Made by a program: the position numbers and the translations under genes
In this document: one piece after another, positions 1 to 11,729 of the stretch
Position numbering within the stretch: the stretch's first letter is position 1
Layout: each line of letters starts with the position of its first letter
Notes under the pieces: generated by a model
Databases searched by the model: none
What the model was told of the DNA's origin: nothing
Seen by the model: only the letters and a program-made list of their open reading frames with translations
Origin: Anastrepha obliqua
Lineage: Eukaryota > Arthropoda > Insecta > Diptera > Tephritidae
Assembly (NCBI RefSeq): GCF_027943255.1
Contig: NC_072897.1
Span: forward strand, 38,414,044 to 38,478,043
Direction of reading: 5' to 3'
Length of the DNA: 64,000 bases

Positions 1-1000
1 TTTGCAAGATGACGTTGTTCAATACCAGCAGCGCCGTCAGAATTGGGAAGGACCTCTCCGAGCCGTTTGATGCCAAAGGAGGATTCAGACAAGGTGACTC
101 GCTGTCGTGTGATTTTTTTAACCTGATGTTGGAGAGCATCGTCCGAGCTGCAGAACTTAATCGCTCAGGCACTATATTTTATAAGAGCGTACAATTGCTG
201 GTGTATCCCGATGATATTGATATCATCGGCCTTAACAACCGCGCTGCTAGTTCTGCCTTCTCCAAACTGGATAAGGAGGCAAAGCGAATGGGTCTGGTGG
301 TGAACGAGAACGAAAATTAACAGTCGGCCTATTCGCGTGTCGGCACCCACGTCACTGCTGACAGTTTTAATTTCGAGGTTGTAAAATACTTCGTGTATTT
401 AGGAACCAGCATTAACACCGATAACAATTTCAGCCTTGAAATCCAACGTAGAATCTCTCTTGCCAACAACTGCTACTTTGGACTAAGTAGGCAACTGAGT
501 AGTAAAGTCCTCTCTCAACGAACAAAACTAACACTCTACAAGACTCTCATCATGCCCGTCCTAACGTATGGCGCCGAAGCTTGGACGATGACAACATCCG
601 ATGAAGCGACGCTTGAAGTGTTCGAGAGAAAGATTCTGCGTAAGATTTTTAGACCTTTGCACGTTGGCAACGCAGGTGAGGAAACGAAGAGCTGTATGAG
701 CTTTACGACGACATAGACATAGCGCAGCGAATAAAGATCCAGCGGCTTCGTTGGCTGGGTCATGTCGTCCGAATGGATACAAACGCTCCAGCTTTGAAAC
801 TATTCGATGCGGTATCAGCTGGTGGTAGCAGAGGAAGAGGGCGGCCTCCTCTGCGTTGGAAAGATCAGGTGGAGAAGGACTTGGCTTCACTTGGTGTGTC
901 CAATTGGCGCTGGTAAGCACGAGAAGTAAACGACGGCGCGCTTTGTTAAACTCGGCCAAAATCGCGTAAGCGGTTATCGCGCCAATTAAGAAGAAGAAGG
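1..1000 (+). mobile_element. RTE-clade LINE, 3' fragment (RTE-a)
   Basis: The window opens inside the reverse transcriptase of an RTE-type non-LTR retrotransposon. The copy ends in the 3' signature CGCGCCAATTA followed by an (AAG)n tail at about 977-1000. The same sequence and tail recur in the copies ending at 21937 and 30628, so the 3' end is secure. The copy is cut by the window edge on the left. Confidence 0.9.
9..960 (+). pseudogene. RTE reverse transcriptase C-terminal half, broken
   Basis: The reading frame carries the RT palm motif block FRQGDSLSCDFFNLML, the catalytic box as YPDDIDIIG, and the thumb/C-terminal segments seen in the copy at 28744-30598. Compared with that copy, the catalytic box has proline in place of alanine. 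About 20-24 bases around 312-320 are lost, leaving an in-frame TAA, and a small deletion near 670-690 shifts the frame. After that the WLGHVVRMD and LRWKDQVEKDLASLG segments continue in another frame to about 920. The gene cannot make a full RT. The family assignment is from motif order and the RTE-type C-terminus. Confidence 0.85.
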
Positions 1001-1221
1001 ATGCAATTTCCTTTTTGGGCATGACGCACATATACGACATTAACTTAAAAATGAACTTTTGAAATTGACGCATCACTTAACAGGTTAATAATATTAAGTA
1101 CATACTACAATAATCAATAGTATTAGTATAGTAATGATGTGTCGTACAATGTCTCTAGGCAAGCTCTCAAGTACCTATACATATTATCTGATGTCGAGTA
1201 ACTTTTCCTTAATATTGAAAT
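1001..1221. other. Unassigned spacer
   Basis: Short AT-rich stretch between the RTE-a tail and the poly(T) that I take as the 3' end of the minus-strand Jockey element. I see no coding or repeat signal in it. Confidence 0.5.
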
Positions 1222-1373
1222 TAATTTTTTTTTTAACTTAGAAGCTATTAAAATATTTTATATCTTTGATGCAAGAAAAAGGGGGAAAAACGATGCATAG
1301 ATTATTGTTTATAATAAAAGGCTTAAAAGTAGTAAAAGAAGGTAGTCAGACTAAAAAGGTGGTGTGAGTTAGC

Positions 1374-2345
1374 GTTACGTGTTATTTGATAAGCACCAGC
1401 AGTTTTTAATGGTACGGGTGGATTCGATTTTGTCGCAGCTTGAAATATATGTATCAAAACCTTGATGATTAGCATTATGTGTTTTTGATGTGATTATTTT
1501 ATTGTTGGCTCTTCTGAATATGTGATATATTATTGGCATGTGGTTTTCGTTTAGTATAAAGCCTTTTTTGTCGAGACATAAGAAAGATTCAGGAGGTGCA
1601 AATCCATTACAAATAGCTAGTGAGAAAAAATCGTCGCTTTCGTAGTAAAACGCTCTTATTAATATGTTATTGGAATTGTATAGGCCACGCCGGGTATGTG
1701 TTTTTATTAAATTTATAACATGACAATCAATTCTGGGCCCTTTCGCCGTGTTATAAAGCTTTGAATTCGAGAATAGTTACTATTTTGTGATCTGTATAAG
1801 GAAGTACATGATCGTAGTATTCTTCTCTCAAGCTTCCTTAGCCGTTCAATATATGAGGGTGAAATATTGTACCAAATTGAGCAACCATATGTTTGTGTCG
1901 GTCTTACCAGGGTTTGATACATTAATATTTTGACTTTCTTGTGCAGTAGTTTTGATGAAAACATTTTTTTATGGATGTGGAAAGCTCTTGCAGTCTTCCC
2001 GACTTGGAGGTTAATGTGATCGTTATAGTATAAAAATGTATCAAGGTGAATACCGAGATATATGACTCTCTCAATGGTTTGAATAGGGATTCTGGTTTCG
2101 TTGGATATTATATATTATTTAGATTTTTCCAGTTTTTACTGATATTTGAGTAGCATTTTTTTATGGGTGGACGAGACAAAATGCTTTCGCATTTCGTTGT
2201 AAATATTTATTTTAAGATGCCAGTTTGCTGCAAAATCTTCTACAATATTGTATTTCAGTTGCAGACTTCTGTTAATATCCCCTTTGTCCTGTCTGGATGG
2301 TAAATGACAATATCATCATCGGCAAAGACAATATCATAGTCTTTT
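1374..2345 (-). pseudogene. JOC-A ORF2 3' part: RT palm to C-terminus
   Basis: Reading leftward, the segment begins with the catalytic box region YDIVFADDDIVIYHP at about 2340-2300. It continues through the thumb with KILMYQTLVRPTQTYGCSIW (1964-1713), then shifts frame and runs as a long C-terminal tail with CNGFAPPESFLCLDKK to a stop near 1374. The FADD motif is intact. At least one frameshift, near 1715, and several upstream breaks make it non-functional. The upstream half of the RT lies at 5147-4150, across the LIN-B insertion. Confidence 0.75.
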
Positions 2346-2349
2346 TTAT

Positions 2350-4130
2350 GCAGTAGTAGTAGTAGTATTTATTGCAAATAAAAGTAAAATATACAAAATT
2401 TAAAATTCACTTATTGTACCTAATATTAAGAAGAAAATAAATATTTACAATAATTTAACGACAATGGCATGAGCCGTCTGTCGATTTATTTTTCGTACGA
2501 AACCATTATTCGGTTTACAGTTTTTAAAACCAGTCAAACTCTTTTATTAAGTAATCTCTGTATCTAGAGGCATATTTAATGAAACGCAAAGGTTTATCGC
2601 AATGATCATTTTCCCCATTGGGAATCTCAATCGGTTGTGAATCATTTAAGGTAAATTTTCCGACAAAGGCTTTTCTGTATTCTCTTAATATTGGGGAGCG
2701 CGCCTGAAAGAGTACTAGTTTTCTAGCTCGCCTAAATTACACATTGAGCAAGTTTTATTTCCTGTGTCAAATCTGTTGTTATTTAAAATTACCATGTCGC
2801 TTCTAGCCCTCATTATCCACATGCTTGTTTCTGTATTATATTTTTTTTAAATAAACCAGACATTTGACCAATCTAATTCCTTATATATCCTACTAGTACT
2901 TAAGGCTTTTTGTATGTACATATTCATCCTAACCTGGTTGTGGTTTGTAAAAGCAATTTTGCATCTTCTATCCAGCTTTCTGATTGTATGTTATCTGTTC
3001 GCCAAATTACATAGTTTTTACTAAACAAGTTCTTTAGATCTCTAATCCAGAAGACTTCCTTCTTAATAACAATTTTGCATAGATAATTTGGCAGCCGATT
3101 TTCTGAGTATATAAACAAAATTCTGTGCATATACTTAAGGAACAGTTCTAAAGTGAACAAATGATTTTCTTGCATGCCGGTTTCCAAAAAAAGTATGTAT
3201 GCAGGCATATGCGATGGTAGCTTCAGAATTCGCTTTACAAAATACTTTTGCAATATATCAACTTCTTCAAACCACCCAAAACCCCACACTTGTGCTGCGT
3301 ATGATTGTATTGAACGACAAACTGCAAGAAAAAGTTTGCATTTAGCTTCAATAGAAATTTCTTTCTTTTTTAAAAGACAAGTCCACGAAGCATTAATACA
3401 ATTCTTTGCTGCAGCTGTTCTGTTTTCAACATGTTTTTTAAAATTCATTTGAGGTGTTATTTCCACTACTAAGTAAGTATATCGAGACACAGTCAGTATT
3501 TTCTCCTTACTATAATACCATTTCTCCTATTTACTAAGTTTCCCACCTTTTCTGAACACCATTATTTGAGGCTTTGAGCGGTTTACTTCAAGATTCCACA
3601 GGTTGCAGTAACCTTCAAGGTTATTAATCATCACTTGTAGCTTGCCTGGGTGATCCGCTAACAATATGATATCATCCGCAAACATTAGATGTCTAATATT
3701 TTCCCTTCTATGTTTAATCCTCCTTCTAAGCTTTCATGTAAGTCGTTTATGTAAAGAGCAAATAGTATTGGCGGCAATAAGCATCCCTGTTTGACACTTG
3801 AGTTTGTTTTGAATGTATCTGAAATTTTTGAGCCATTCCATACAACTGGCTTTGTATCGCTGTATATATTCTCTATGAACTTCACTAGTTTCGTTGCAAG
3901 ACCAATATGGTGCAGCTTATACATTTATCAAGGCGTTTCTTGATACTCTATCAAAAGCCGCTTTAAAGTCGACAAAATACGCGTAAACTTTCTTCTTTTC
4001 TTCTAATTTTAAATAGACAATAGCGGCTAAATTGAATATGTTGTCGACTGTGTAGTAGAAGAGAAGCCAGATACTCGTTTAAAATACTGTTGCTCTCAGT
4101 CCAAGAGGTTATTTTTTCGTGCATTATGCC
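2350..4130 (-). mobile_element. LIN-B: 5'-truncated non-LTR retrotransposon inside JOC-A RT
   Basis: This LINE lies within the JOC-A RT, between a GLQQGTVNAPVLFNLF-type block on its right and the FADD block on its left. Its 3' end is marked by a (TAC)n-like tail, seen as repeated GTA on the plus strand at 2351-2367. It is 5'-truncated near 4120-4150 in its RT fingers. No clean target duplication was found. The clade is not certain. Confidence 0.7.
2480..4120 (-). pseudogene. LIN-B reverse transcriptase, palm to C-terminus
   Basis: From right to left the translated pieces show VYAYFVDFKAAFDRVSRNAL (about 4000-3930), NSSVKQGCLLPPILFALYIN (3810-3750), RHLMFADDIILL (3695-3660), a thumb region in a 188-codon ORF (3490-2924), and a cysteine-containing C-terminus with CSMCNLGELEN near 2745-2710. 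The RT core motifs A, B and C are present and the FADD box is intact. Frame changes near 3930, 3690 and 3490 break the gene. It resembles a family common in insect genomes, but I cannot name its clade with confidence. Confidence 0.7.
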
Positions 4131-4149
4131 CATCAGTAAGTGAAGTATA

Positions 4150-5147
4150 AAGAGATTGAAAAGAACTGGGGCATTTACTGTCCCTTGTTGCAAACCATTT
4201 GTTCTATTAAATTCGCGACCACTTTTTATATTATTAATATGTACTGAATTTTTTTTTACTGCATGTTATAAATGAGGATGGTGAGGTGAACCGGGAATTT
4301 ATAGCCAATAAGTTTAGATATCAGGCCTTCGATCCACACTTTGTCAAAAGCTTTTTCAATATCTGAGAAGCAAGCAAGCAAGGTTGATTGCATTTATAGT
4401 TGAATGTTTTAAATAGAAATTGTTGGTTTTAGTGACCCTGTTTATATTTATGTTAATTACGGCCCCAAAAACTTTACTAATGTTTGGTAACAAGCTAATT
4501 GGTCGAAGATTTTTCAAACAGTTTTTGTCCTTCTCTTTTTCTGATATCACGATCAGTTTAGCTGTTTTCCAAATAGGAGGAAAATAGGCATTATTCAACA
4601 TCTTGTTGAATAGTGTGCAATGTTATGAAATTAGTTCTTGGGATTCGCTTTTTAGAATGATGTTAGGTATTTGGTCTAAGCCTGAGGACAGTTTACTTTC
4701 AGGATTGGAAAATATATCTGAGAGATCATCGAAACGAATGTAAAAGTTACCTGTTTGTTTTTCGGTTAAATTATTTGGTGGCATCAAAACTGGTTTTGGT
4801 TGCTCGAAAGCTTTTGAATAAAGTTTTTGTTTCTAAAAACTTATTCAAGAATTCTTGCACCTGCAAGTGAACGAGATTTTCAGGTTTGCACTCTTTTGAA
4901 GAATGAATTGTTTCAAAATGAAGCTTTACAATATCGGGTATATCTTCACTGTTTTGGATGGAGTAATTCGCCTGTTTTAAAATTTTTTTCTAATAGATTG
5001 CTGCACAGGCCGCCTTTTTGAAGTATCTTTGATGAATTAAAAGGAACGTTTATGTGACTAGTTGTTTTGTTGTCGGTTTTTAGAAATGTTCGTTTAATTA
5101 CTAAAAATTTTGAAGGGTCGCTATTCATAAGGAAAATAAGTGTGTGT
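4150..5147 (-). pseudogene. JOC-A ORF2 middle part: RT fingers and palm start
   Basis: Minus-strand pieces include FPPIWKTAKLIVISEKEKDK followed by LRPISLLPNISKVFGAVIN (4601-4440), the RT fingers signature of Jockey elements. A QQGTVNAPVLFNLF block follows at 4193-4150. Between them the frame is broken, and a KAFDKVWIEGL-like segment lies around 4350. The right edge meets the LOA-1 target duplication at 5148-5156. Confidence 0.7.
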
Positions 5148-5156
5148 TAGAGTTGA
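5148..5156. repeat. Target-site duplication of LOA-1, left copy
   Basis: TAGAGTTGA occurs here and again at 11760-11768, flanking LOA-1. The right copy directly follows the element's repeated CCTAA tail. Confidence 0.8.
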
Positions 5157-5443
5157 GTGTAGGGCAGATCGCCTCCGCGTGGTGCGCCCTGGGTAGCGCT
5201 AAATGATCTGCGGCCTCAACGGCCTCCTGAACGATGACGAACCCCCTCGCTTTTTTGGATTTGGACAAATTCTTTTCACACTACTTTTTCGACTTTTTCT
5301 GACCCCTGTGCTGGTAGTCGCGGTATTCTGTCACCTGAGTATGTTGAGGTAAAACTCAGCAGAAATAGCTGATGAGCTAATGACGTGACTGCCCCCGTCC
5401 CGTTAAAACCCTCGCTAAGCAGGCGGGCTCCATCATTCTCGGG

Positions 5444-6244
5444 GTGATGGACAGCGGTAGAGAAGACGGCGCTATCTCTAGGGAGGAGTGGAAGAGAGTA
5501 GCGTCTGCCATCTCTGCCGTATTCGTGAAGGTGGTGAGGGAGAACCGTGGACCACCTCCAAGCTGTGAAAGTGCCGGATGGCACTACGGTTCCTACAAGA
5601 GAATCGTCTGCGCTGACGAACGGTCAGCCTCAATGTATAGGGCGGCAGTAGCCTTGGTGGGAGAGGTATGGGAGGGAGCCAAGCGGAAGGTAGTGGACAG
5701 AAGGGATCTACCTGTGCGTCCGCGAGCACGTGTCTGGCTCCCCTTCTAACCCTCTGCTTCGAAGGAGATGGAGGAAATCCTCCGCTACTGTAACCCCAAA
5801 CTTCCCACGCACAACTGGAGGGTGGTTAAGGTGGAGAAGACTGAGGGATTCTACCAGCAAGCGCTGATTCTGCTGAATGCAGAGTCTCTCAGTCCTCTCG
5901 CTGAAGCAAAGGGAGTCATCAACTATGGCTTCGAGAAGGTAGTCCTTAAGGTCTACCAAACCGATGCCAGAGGAGATGCCCCCGCACATCCGGAAGTGCT
6001 GGGAGAAGCAAGGCCCACAGTAGAGGAAGCTCCTGTGGACATGGAAGTAGAATCCGTCACGTCGGAGGGAGACAATGTTGATGACGCAAGCTCTTTACCG
6101 GGGTCCGTCATAAGCATCGGGTCGTTCTTCGACAGGGCGGAGGAGGAGAGGCTTCTGGCCTCGGAGAGCGAGGACGCCGTCCTTGAGGGGATGGAGAGGA
6201 TCCTGGAGGATGAATATTCTTCAGATAAATCTTCAGCACTCTAA
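5444..6244 (+). pseudogene. LOA-1 ORF1 (DUF4780-like), N-terminus lost
   Basis: The frame contains the ORF1 domain shared with LOA-5 (48070-47700): a segment with CADERSASMYRAAVALVGEVW, then LPTHNWRVVKVEKTEG. After these comes an acidic tail rich in E, D and S ending at 6244. One in-frame TAA (5747-5749) splits the domain, and the basic N-terminal third seen in LOA-5 is missing or scrambled. ORF1 proteins of this kind are thought to bind the element RNA; that is family knowledge, not visible here. ORF2 starts inside its last 35 bases. Confidence 0.75.
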
Positions 6245-7740
6245 GGCGGCGTCCGCCAACTTACTTATCCACCTTGAGCAAGGTGGAGGTGATATAGTCC
6301 TGATCCAGAAGCCGTGGTTGTGCAGCAACGGCATTTCTGGGCTCAGGACGAAAAGGTACAAACTGGTGGCGTATAGCAGGACAGGTAAATCAAGATCCTG
6401 TATACTCATCAGGAGGGAACTTAACGCATTTATTTTGCCTAATTTCAGCAATGAAGACATTGTCACGGTGAGCCCGGAGGGCCCGGCTGGAAAGCTATGG
6501 CTGATGTCCGTATATATGGCACATGATGACGAGGTGGAACCACCTCAGGCACTGCTAAGGGAAACCCTGGCTGAAGCAAAACGCAGGAAAATCGGCGTTA
6601 TCATAGGCACTGACGCGAACTCCCATCACACCTGCAGGGGAAGTTCTAACATCAATGCACGAGGTGAGTCACTTTTTGATTATATTTTAAACGAGGACTT
6701 GTTTATATGTAACAGGTGAGTCACTTTTTGATTATATTTTAAACGAGGACTTGTTTATATGTAACATCAATGCACGAGGTGAGTCACTTTTTAATTATAT
6801 TTTAATCGAGGACTTGTTTATATGGGTCCCACTTTTATTACCGCAGCCAGAGAAGAGGTGCTTGACCTTACTCTGGCTTCTTCCTCACTGATAAACCGAA
6901 TCTCCGATTGGAGGGTGCTAAACACTCATTCCTTCCCGGACCATAGGTATATTCAGTTCTCTCTCACTCAAACTCGTCCAATAAGATCCCCCTAAAGGAA
7001 CCTGAGGAGGACGGACTGGGATGCATATTATAGAAATTTGCTGAGCTTACTCCCCAAAGCACCGAGAGGAAATCTAGATCTATCGGAAGAAGCGATCGAC
7101 GAACTGGTGGAAACTTTCACCTCTGCTTGCAACAAGGCCTTGGAAACCTCTTGTCCAATAACAGCTTTTCCCAGGAAGGAAAACCCATCCTGGGGGACAA
7201 CGGAGCTATCTGAGCTTAGGGCCTCATGCAGACGCCTTTTTAACAGGGCTACAAGAATTAGGTCTCCCTCGGGATGGGAACTGTATAAAGCACGGCTAGG
7301 AATATACAAGTCCGAAATTGGAAAGGCTAAGAAGGACCCTTGGAGAAGCTTCTGCGAGAGCGCAGAGGGCTGCCATGAGTCTTTTAGGTTTAGACAAGTA
7401 CTCACGAAGAGTTCCGCTCCCTTGGGGTACCTAAGAGATGAATTGGGGCGTTGGGCGATGAGCGGCGAGGAGTCACTGATGTTACATCTCGACGCCCATT
7501 TTCCGATGAGCCCAGCACCCAGCAGCACCGGCCTGGATAGCATTTCAACTTGCATTCGGACCGGGGCTGGTTGCTGGATAGGCGTCGCCTGGCTTGGGCC
7601 ATTGACTCCTTTAGGCCCTTCAAGTCTCTTGGTGCTGACGGCATCATTCCTCCCCAACTGCAGAAATCTGTGGAGGTATCATGCCGTTGGTTGAGCCCCA
7701 TCTATGCGAGCTGCGTAGCCAGGGGCTATGTTCCAAGATA
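6210..7740 (+). pseudogene. LOA-1 ORF2 5' half: endonuclease and linker
   Basis: The ATG at 6210 opens MNILQINLQHSKAASAN, the conserved endonuclease start of this family, and overlaps the end of ORF1. The catalytic acidic position in the LIQEPW motif reads LIQKPW here, so the nuclease is probably dead. GTDANSHHT fits the second nuclease block. The frame is broken at 6719 by a local triplication (6664-6825) and again near 7000, 7560 and 7740. FRPFKSLGADGIIPPQL at 7590-7660 precedes the RT domain. Confidence 0.75.
6664..6825 (+). repeat. Local triplication inside LOA-1 endonuclease
   Basis: A unit of about 50 bases beginning GGTGAGTCACTTTTTGATTA occurs three times in tandem, at about 6664, 6716 and 6778. 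Between the second and third units a short upstream piece (ATCAATGCACGA) is copied as well. The third unit has two substitutions. This adds a stop and disrupts the endonuclease frame. Confidence 0.9.
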
Positions 7741-7750
7741 ATGGAGGGCC

Positions 7751-8683
7751 GTGAGGGTTGTCTTTATACAAAAGCCAGGCAAGAGCTCGCACGTCTCCCC
7801 TAAGGACTTCAGACCAATTAGTCTCTCATCTTTCTTACTGAAAGCCCTTGAGAGACTGATTGACCTGCACATAATAACTCGGGGTCGGCTGTCGCATACT
7901 CAGCATGCTTATTGCAAGAGTAGATCGGTGGAATCTGCCCTACATACAATCGTGGAAGAAATCGAAGAGTCTCTTCTTCAGAAGGAGTTTGCGGTAGGCG
8001 CCTTCCTCGACATTGAGGGGGTTTTTAACAACGTCCTCCCGGAGGCAATTACCAGGTCTCTAGGTAAACTAGGGGTCGGAACCGACGTTATAAGATTTAT
8101 CCACAAAATGCTTAGCGACAGAACTGTCACGGCAGAGTGGGGCGGTATCTCCATCCACCGGCAGGTGAGTAGAGGCACTCCGCAAAGTGGGGTTCTCTCA
8201 CCATTCCTCTGGGTTGTTGTTCTAAATGATCTGTTGGAGGAGCTGGTGAAGGGGGGCTGCAGGGTAATTGCCTACGGGGATAACGTGGCACTAATTGTTA
8301 GAGGAAAATTTTTGGATACTCTGTATAACTTGATGCAGGGATATCTGAATACAGTTGTTAGATGGGCAACGGATTGTGGCCTGTCGGTGAATCCTCTTAA
8401 GACGGAGCTCGTCCTATTTACGAGGAAATATAAAATACCTAGAGCTCAACTTCCCTCACTAGGGGCGCTCCTCTGATGCTTTCTGACAAGGTGAAGTACC
8501 TAGGTATTATCCTTGACAGTAAGCTTACATGGAAGCCCAATATTGAGGAAAGGGTGAGGAAGGCAACAATCGCCTTTTATGGCTGCAAGGGCGCAATTGG
8601 CAAAAGATGGGGCCTCTCGCCTCGAGTTGTTTTCTGGCTGTATAATACTATTGTAAAGCCTATCTTGTTATATGGAGTCATAG
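7751..8683 (+). pseudogene. LOA-1 ORF2 RT domain
   Basis: A frame of 241 codons carries the RT fingers (FIQKPGKSSHVSPKDFRPIS), palm motif A as AFLDIEGVFNNV, and motif B as GTPQSGVLSP. The catalytic box is YGDNVAL instead of YADDIAL, which removes one of the two essential aspartates. A frame change at about 8476 leads into the thumb (KVKYLGIILDSKLTWKPNIE), which runs up to the LOA-2 insertion at 8684. The RNase H half resumes at 10406. Confidence 0.8.
8670..8683. repeat. Target-site duplication of LOA-2, left copy
   Basis: ATATGGAGTCATAG here matches 10406-10419 exactly (14 bp). Removing 8684-10419 rejoins the LOA-1 coding sequence at PILLYGVIVWW. Confidence 0.95.
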
Positions 8684-10405
8684 GTAGGTAGGTAGGTAAG
8701 ATGGCAAGAGTACCCCAGGTACGCTACAAGTAGCACTTACGTGCCGTTTTGATACCATAGAGTGGACCACTACCTGTGAAAGGATTAAGGGAGGAGATAA
8801 GACCGTCTACAGCCATCCAGTGCTGTTGATGTAGCGGAGGAGCGAAAAGGGATCTAGGCTGGAGAATTTCGTCAAGTCATCCCCAAAGGGAACGCTGAGG
8901 AATCTCAAGCGCCTAGCCGCCAAAGCCGGACATCTGCAGAGAAAGTGTACCACAGTCTCTTTCTCTGTAGGATCCCCACAGCTTCTGCAATGGGGGTTGT
9001 ACGGAATTCCAAGCTTCTCCACGTGAGTGCCGATCACCCAGTGGCCAGTGATCACCGCGATGAGTTTGGAAATTGAATGGCGGGGGGTTCCCATCACCTT
9101 AAGCGTTCTGTTTATGTCGTATTGAGGCCATAGTGCTTTTGAAATGGCACACGATGAGACAGACCTCCATCTGTCTTGCGCTTTTCTTAGAAAGAAGTTG
9201 TGTAGTTTCCCTTTAACGACGGCCAAGGGGATACCGATGTCTGAGAAGAGGGCAGCTGGACTCGGTTCTGCCGCCCCCTTCCTGGCAAGCTCATCGGCAA
9301 TTTCATTTCCCTCTATATTCCTGTGCCCAGGAACCCAGATGAGGGAGATGTTTCCTGCCCGTTCGAGGCGTTTAAGTTCCTCCTTACAGGAGTTTACGAG
9401 AAGAGAGCTGCAATGCGGCGACGACAGTGCCTTGATTGCAGCTTGGCTACCGGAAAAAATTTTTATGTCTCCCTCCCAACAGCGATCCCGAAGCATTTTG
9501 CATGCCTGCAGCATCGCGAAGACCTCTGCTTGAAAGACGCTGCTTGTCTCCGGCAGTTTATAGGAGACCGAGATTTTGGCTGATTTGGAGTAGACCCCCG
9601 CTCCCACTCCAGACTCCATTTTGGATCCGTCAGTGAAAACAGAGGCCTCTATATCCGCAACAACTCTCCCCTCTTTCCAATCTTGCCTGCTCGGAAAGAT
9701 AGCCCTAGTACAACCCTCAAAGCACAGTTTGCGGATGGAGAGGTCGGTGCGAATATCTGAGAAGGAAGGGGAGATCTGCTTCAAGATGCTGCTATGCCCA
9801 ACAGGGAGTTGTCTCCAGAGGCCAAACTCCCTCAGTCTGATAGCACTCTGAGCAGCAATGGATTTAACCTGCAGATCCACAGGAATTAAGTGGATTATAA
9901 CGTTGAGCGCAGCGGTGGGACATGTTCTGCAGGCACCAGTGATGCCCACACATGCAGTTCTCTGCACTCTCTCTAATTTGGTGAAGTTGTAGCCCTTCTG
10001 AAGAGCTAACCACCAAACTAGGCAACCGTATGTCAAAATTGGCAGAACCACTAAGTTGTACATCCAGAGTACGACACGTGGCTTGAGGCCCCATTTCTTG
10101 GCGAACATAGATTTACAGGCATAGAAGGCTATGTTAGCCTTCTTAACTCGATTTTCTATGTGCAGCTTCCAGTGGAGCTTGGGGTCTGTATTACACCAAG
10201 ATACTTGACTTCCGATGAAAGTGTAAGACACTGGTTATTAAGTCTAGGAAGCTTAAACGGCGGAGGCTTGTATTTTCTGGTGAATAGCATCAACTCCGTT
10301 TTGTCAGAGTTGACTCTGAGACCGCTACTGGCGGCCCACCTGCTGAGTGTAGCCAGTGCACCTTCCAAAATTTCAGCCATTACTGATGGGAAGGGACCTG
10401 AGACC
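8684..10405 (-). mobile_element. LOA/I-group LINE (LOA-2), 5'-truncated, nested in LOA-1
   Basis: This is a minus-strand copy bounded by a perfect 14-bp duplication. Its 3' tail reads (TACC)n on the minus strand (8684-8703). It is 5'-truncated within the RT palm near 10405. It belongs to the same broad family as its host element LOA-1 but is a different lineage by sequence. Confidence 0.95.
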
Positions 10406-10407
10406 AT
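8807..10407 (-). pseudogene. LOA-2 ORF2: RT thumb, RNase H and C-terminus
   Basis: A 474-codon frame (10231-8807) carries the thumb (YNLVVLPILTYGCLVWW, then ITGACRTCPTAALNV) and an RNase H domain. The RNase H shows VFTDGSKMESGVGAGVYSK, AEVFAMLQACK, SGSQAAIKAL and VPGHRNIEGNEIADELAR. In the third of these the usual DSQ is GSQ, so one catalytic acid is lost. A cysteine-rich C-terminus (CRSCGDPTEKETVVHFLCRC) and a normal stop follow. The upstream part (10407-10156) is in another frame, with WAASSGLRVNSDKTELMLFT. The element is 5'-truncated, so no full RT is encoded. Confidence 0.85.
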
Positions 10408-11580
10408 ATGGAGTCATAGTCTGGTGGAACTCACTAGAGAAGACGACGTTGGTGAAGAAGCTGGAAAGAGTTCCGGGGTCCGAACTCATTGGAATCAGTG
10501 GGGCGCTTCGAACGACTCCTACTCTGGCGCTCAACGCAATGTTAAATGTGGTACCCGTAGATATCGCAGGCAGAATTGCCGCTACACGTACCGGAATCAG
10601 ACTCAAGCATCCTTAGAAACTTTGAGCTCAACCCTCTGTCAACAGACCAGTGTATACCCTCGTTTAGCCCAACCGGAACATTCTCCACTCACATCCCGTC
10701 AAGGGAAGAGTGGACGGAGGGCTACACTTGGAGGCAGGGCCTGGTGAACTTGTTCACGGATGGATCGAAGTTGGAAGGAAAGGTTGGCGGAGGAGTCTTC
10801 TGCGAAGGGCTCCCCATCAGACTAAAATTCAGGTTACCGGACCACTGCCGTGTGTTCCAGCCAGAGGTAGCCGCAATCAAGGAGGCAGCTGATTGGCTGC
10901 TCAAATGTGTCAAGAAGGTAAATATTTACTCCGACAGCCAAGCGGCAATAAGGGCCCTCGGGTCTATGACGGTGCATTCGGAATTGGTCAAGGAATGCTT
11001 GACCTCACTTTCGACTGTGTCCGAATTCTTTGATATCAGCCTCATCTGGGTTCCCGGTCACAGCGACATTGCGGGAAACTGTGAGGTTGATGAGCTGGCC
11101 AGACAAGGGACATGTGAGCTGATTTCTCCGCGGAGGAAGAAAATTGGAATCCCCCTGACTAACTGCGGTCTGCTCCTGGAAAGGTGGGCATCGCGCAAAC
11201 TCAGCGAGCGCTGGGCAAATACACGAACGTGCAAAGTCGCGAAATCCTTCTGGTCATGTGTGGACCAAAGACGCTCGGATGAGCTTCTGAGGCTGACAAA
11301 ATATCAGCTCTCCAATTTAGTGGGTTCTCTCACAGGACACAATGCGCGAGGAATGCATGCTGTGAGACTTGGAATCACCTCGAGTCCTTTCTGTGCTGGA
11401 TGTATGAAGGATGAGGTGGAATCATCTCAGCACCTTCTCCTTAGCTGCCCTGCTCTAGCGGGGCTAAGATTCAGGCATCTTGGCTCTTACTTCTTTGCCA
11501 CGCCTGCTGATATACCTGGCGCTGACATTAAAAATCTGATGAGTTTCATCAGCAGCACAAAGCGGTTGACGCAAACATAG
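10406..11580 (+). pseudogene. LOA-1 ORF2 3' half: thumb, RNase H, C-terminus
   Basis: After LOA-2 the host element resumes with the thumb (GISGALRTTPTLALNAMLN, 10356-10616), then a frame change. A 334-codon frame (10576-11580) holds RNase H with LFTDGSKLEGKVGGGVFC, IYSDSQAAIRALGS and WVPGHSDIAGNCEVDELAR, then the cysteine motif CAGCMKDEVESSQHLLLSC. The RNase H acidic residues are present. Only the frameshift near 10600 and the upstream breaks disable it. Confidence 0.85.
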
Positions 11581-11729
11581 TCATCGTTCGTAATCCGCAC
11601 GCTCCTAACCTTACCATCACCACCTCTCCCCGCCCTCTCCCTGCACCTCATCGGCCCTTCCCCTCTCCTCACTTCCTTGACAATGGTATCACAAAGGACG
11701 AATCCTTCTTCGTCCAAGTGTGCTCACTC

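Noticed and set aside
5276..5729. Minus-strand ORFs of 83-102 codons opposite LOA-1 ORF1
   Set aside because: They are antisense shadows of the GC-rich ORF1 coding strand, with no motif of their own.
7028..7657. 209-codon minus-strand ORF
   Set aside because: It lies opposite the LOA-1 ORF2 linker on the plus strand. The plus-strand translation matches the family, and the minus one matches nothing.
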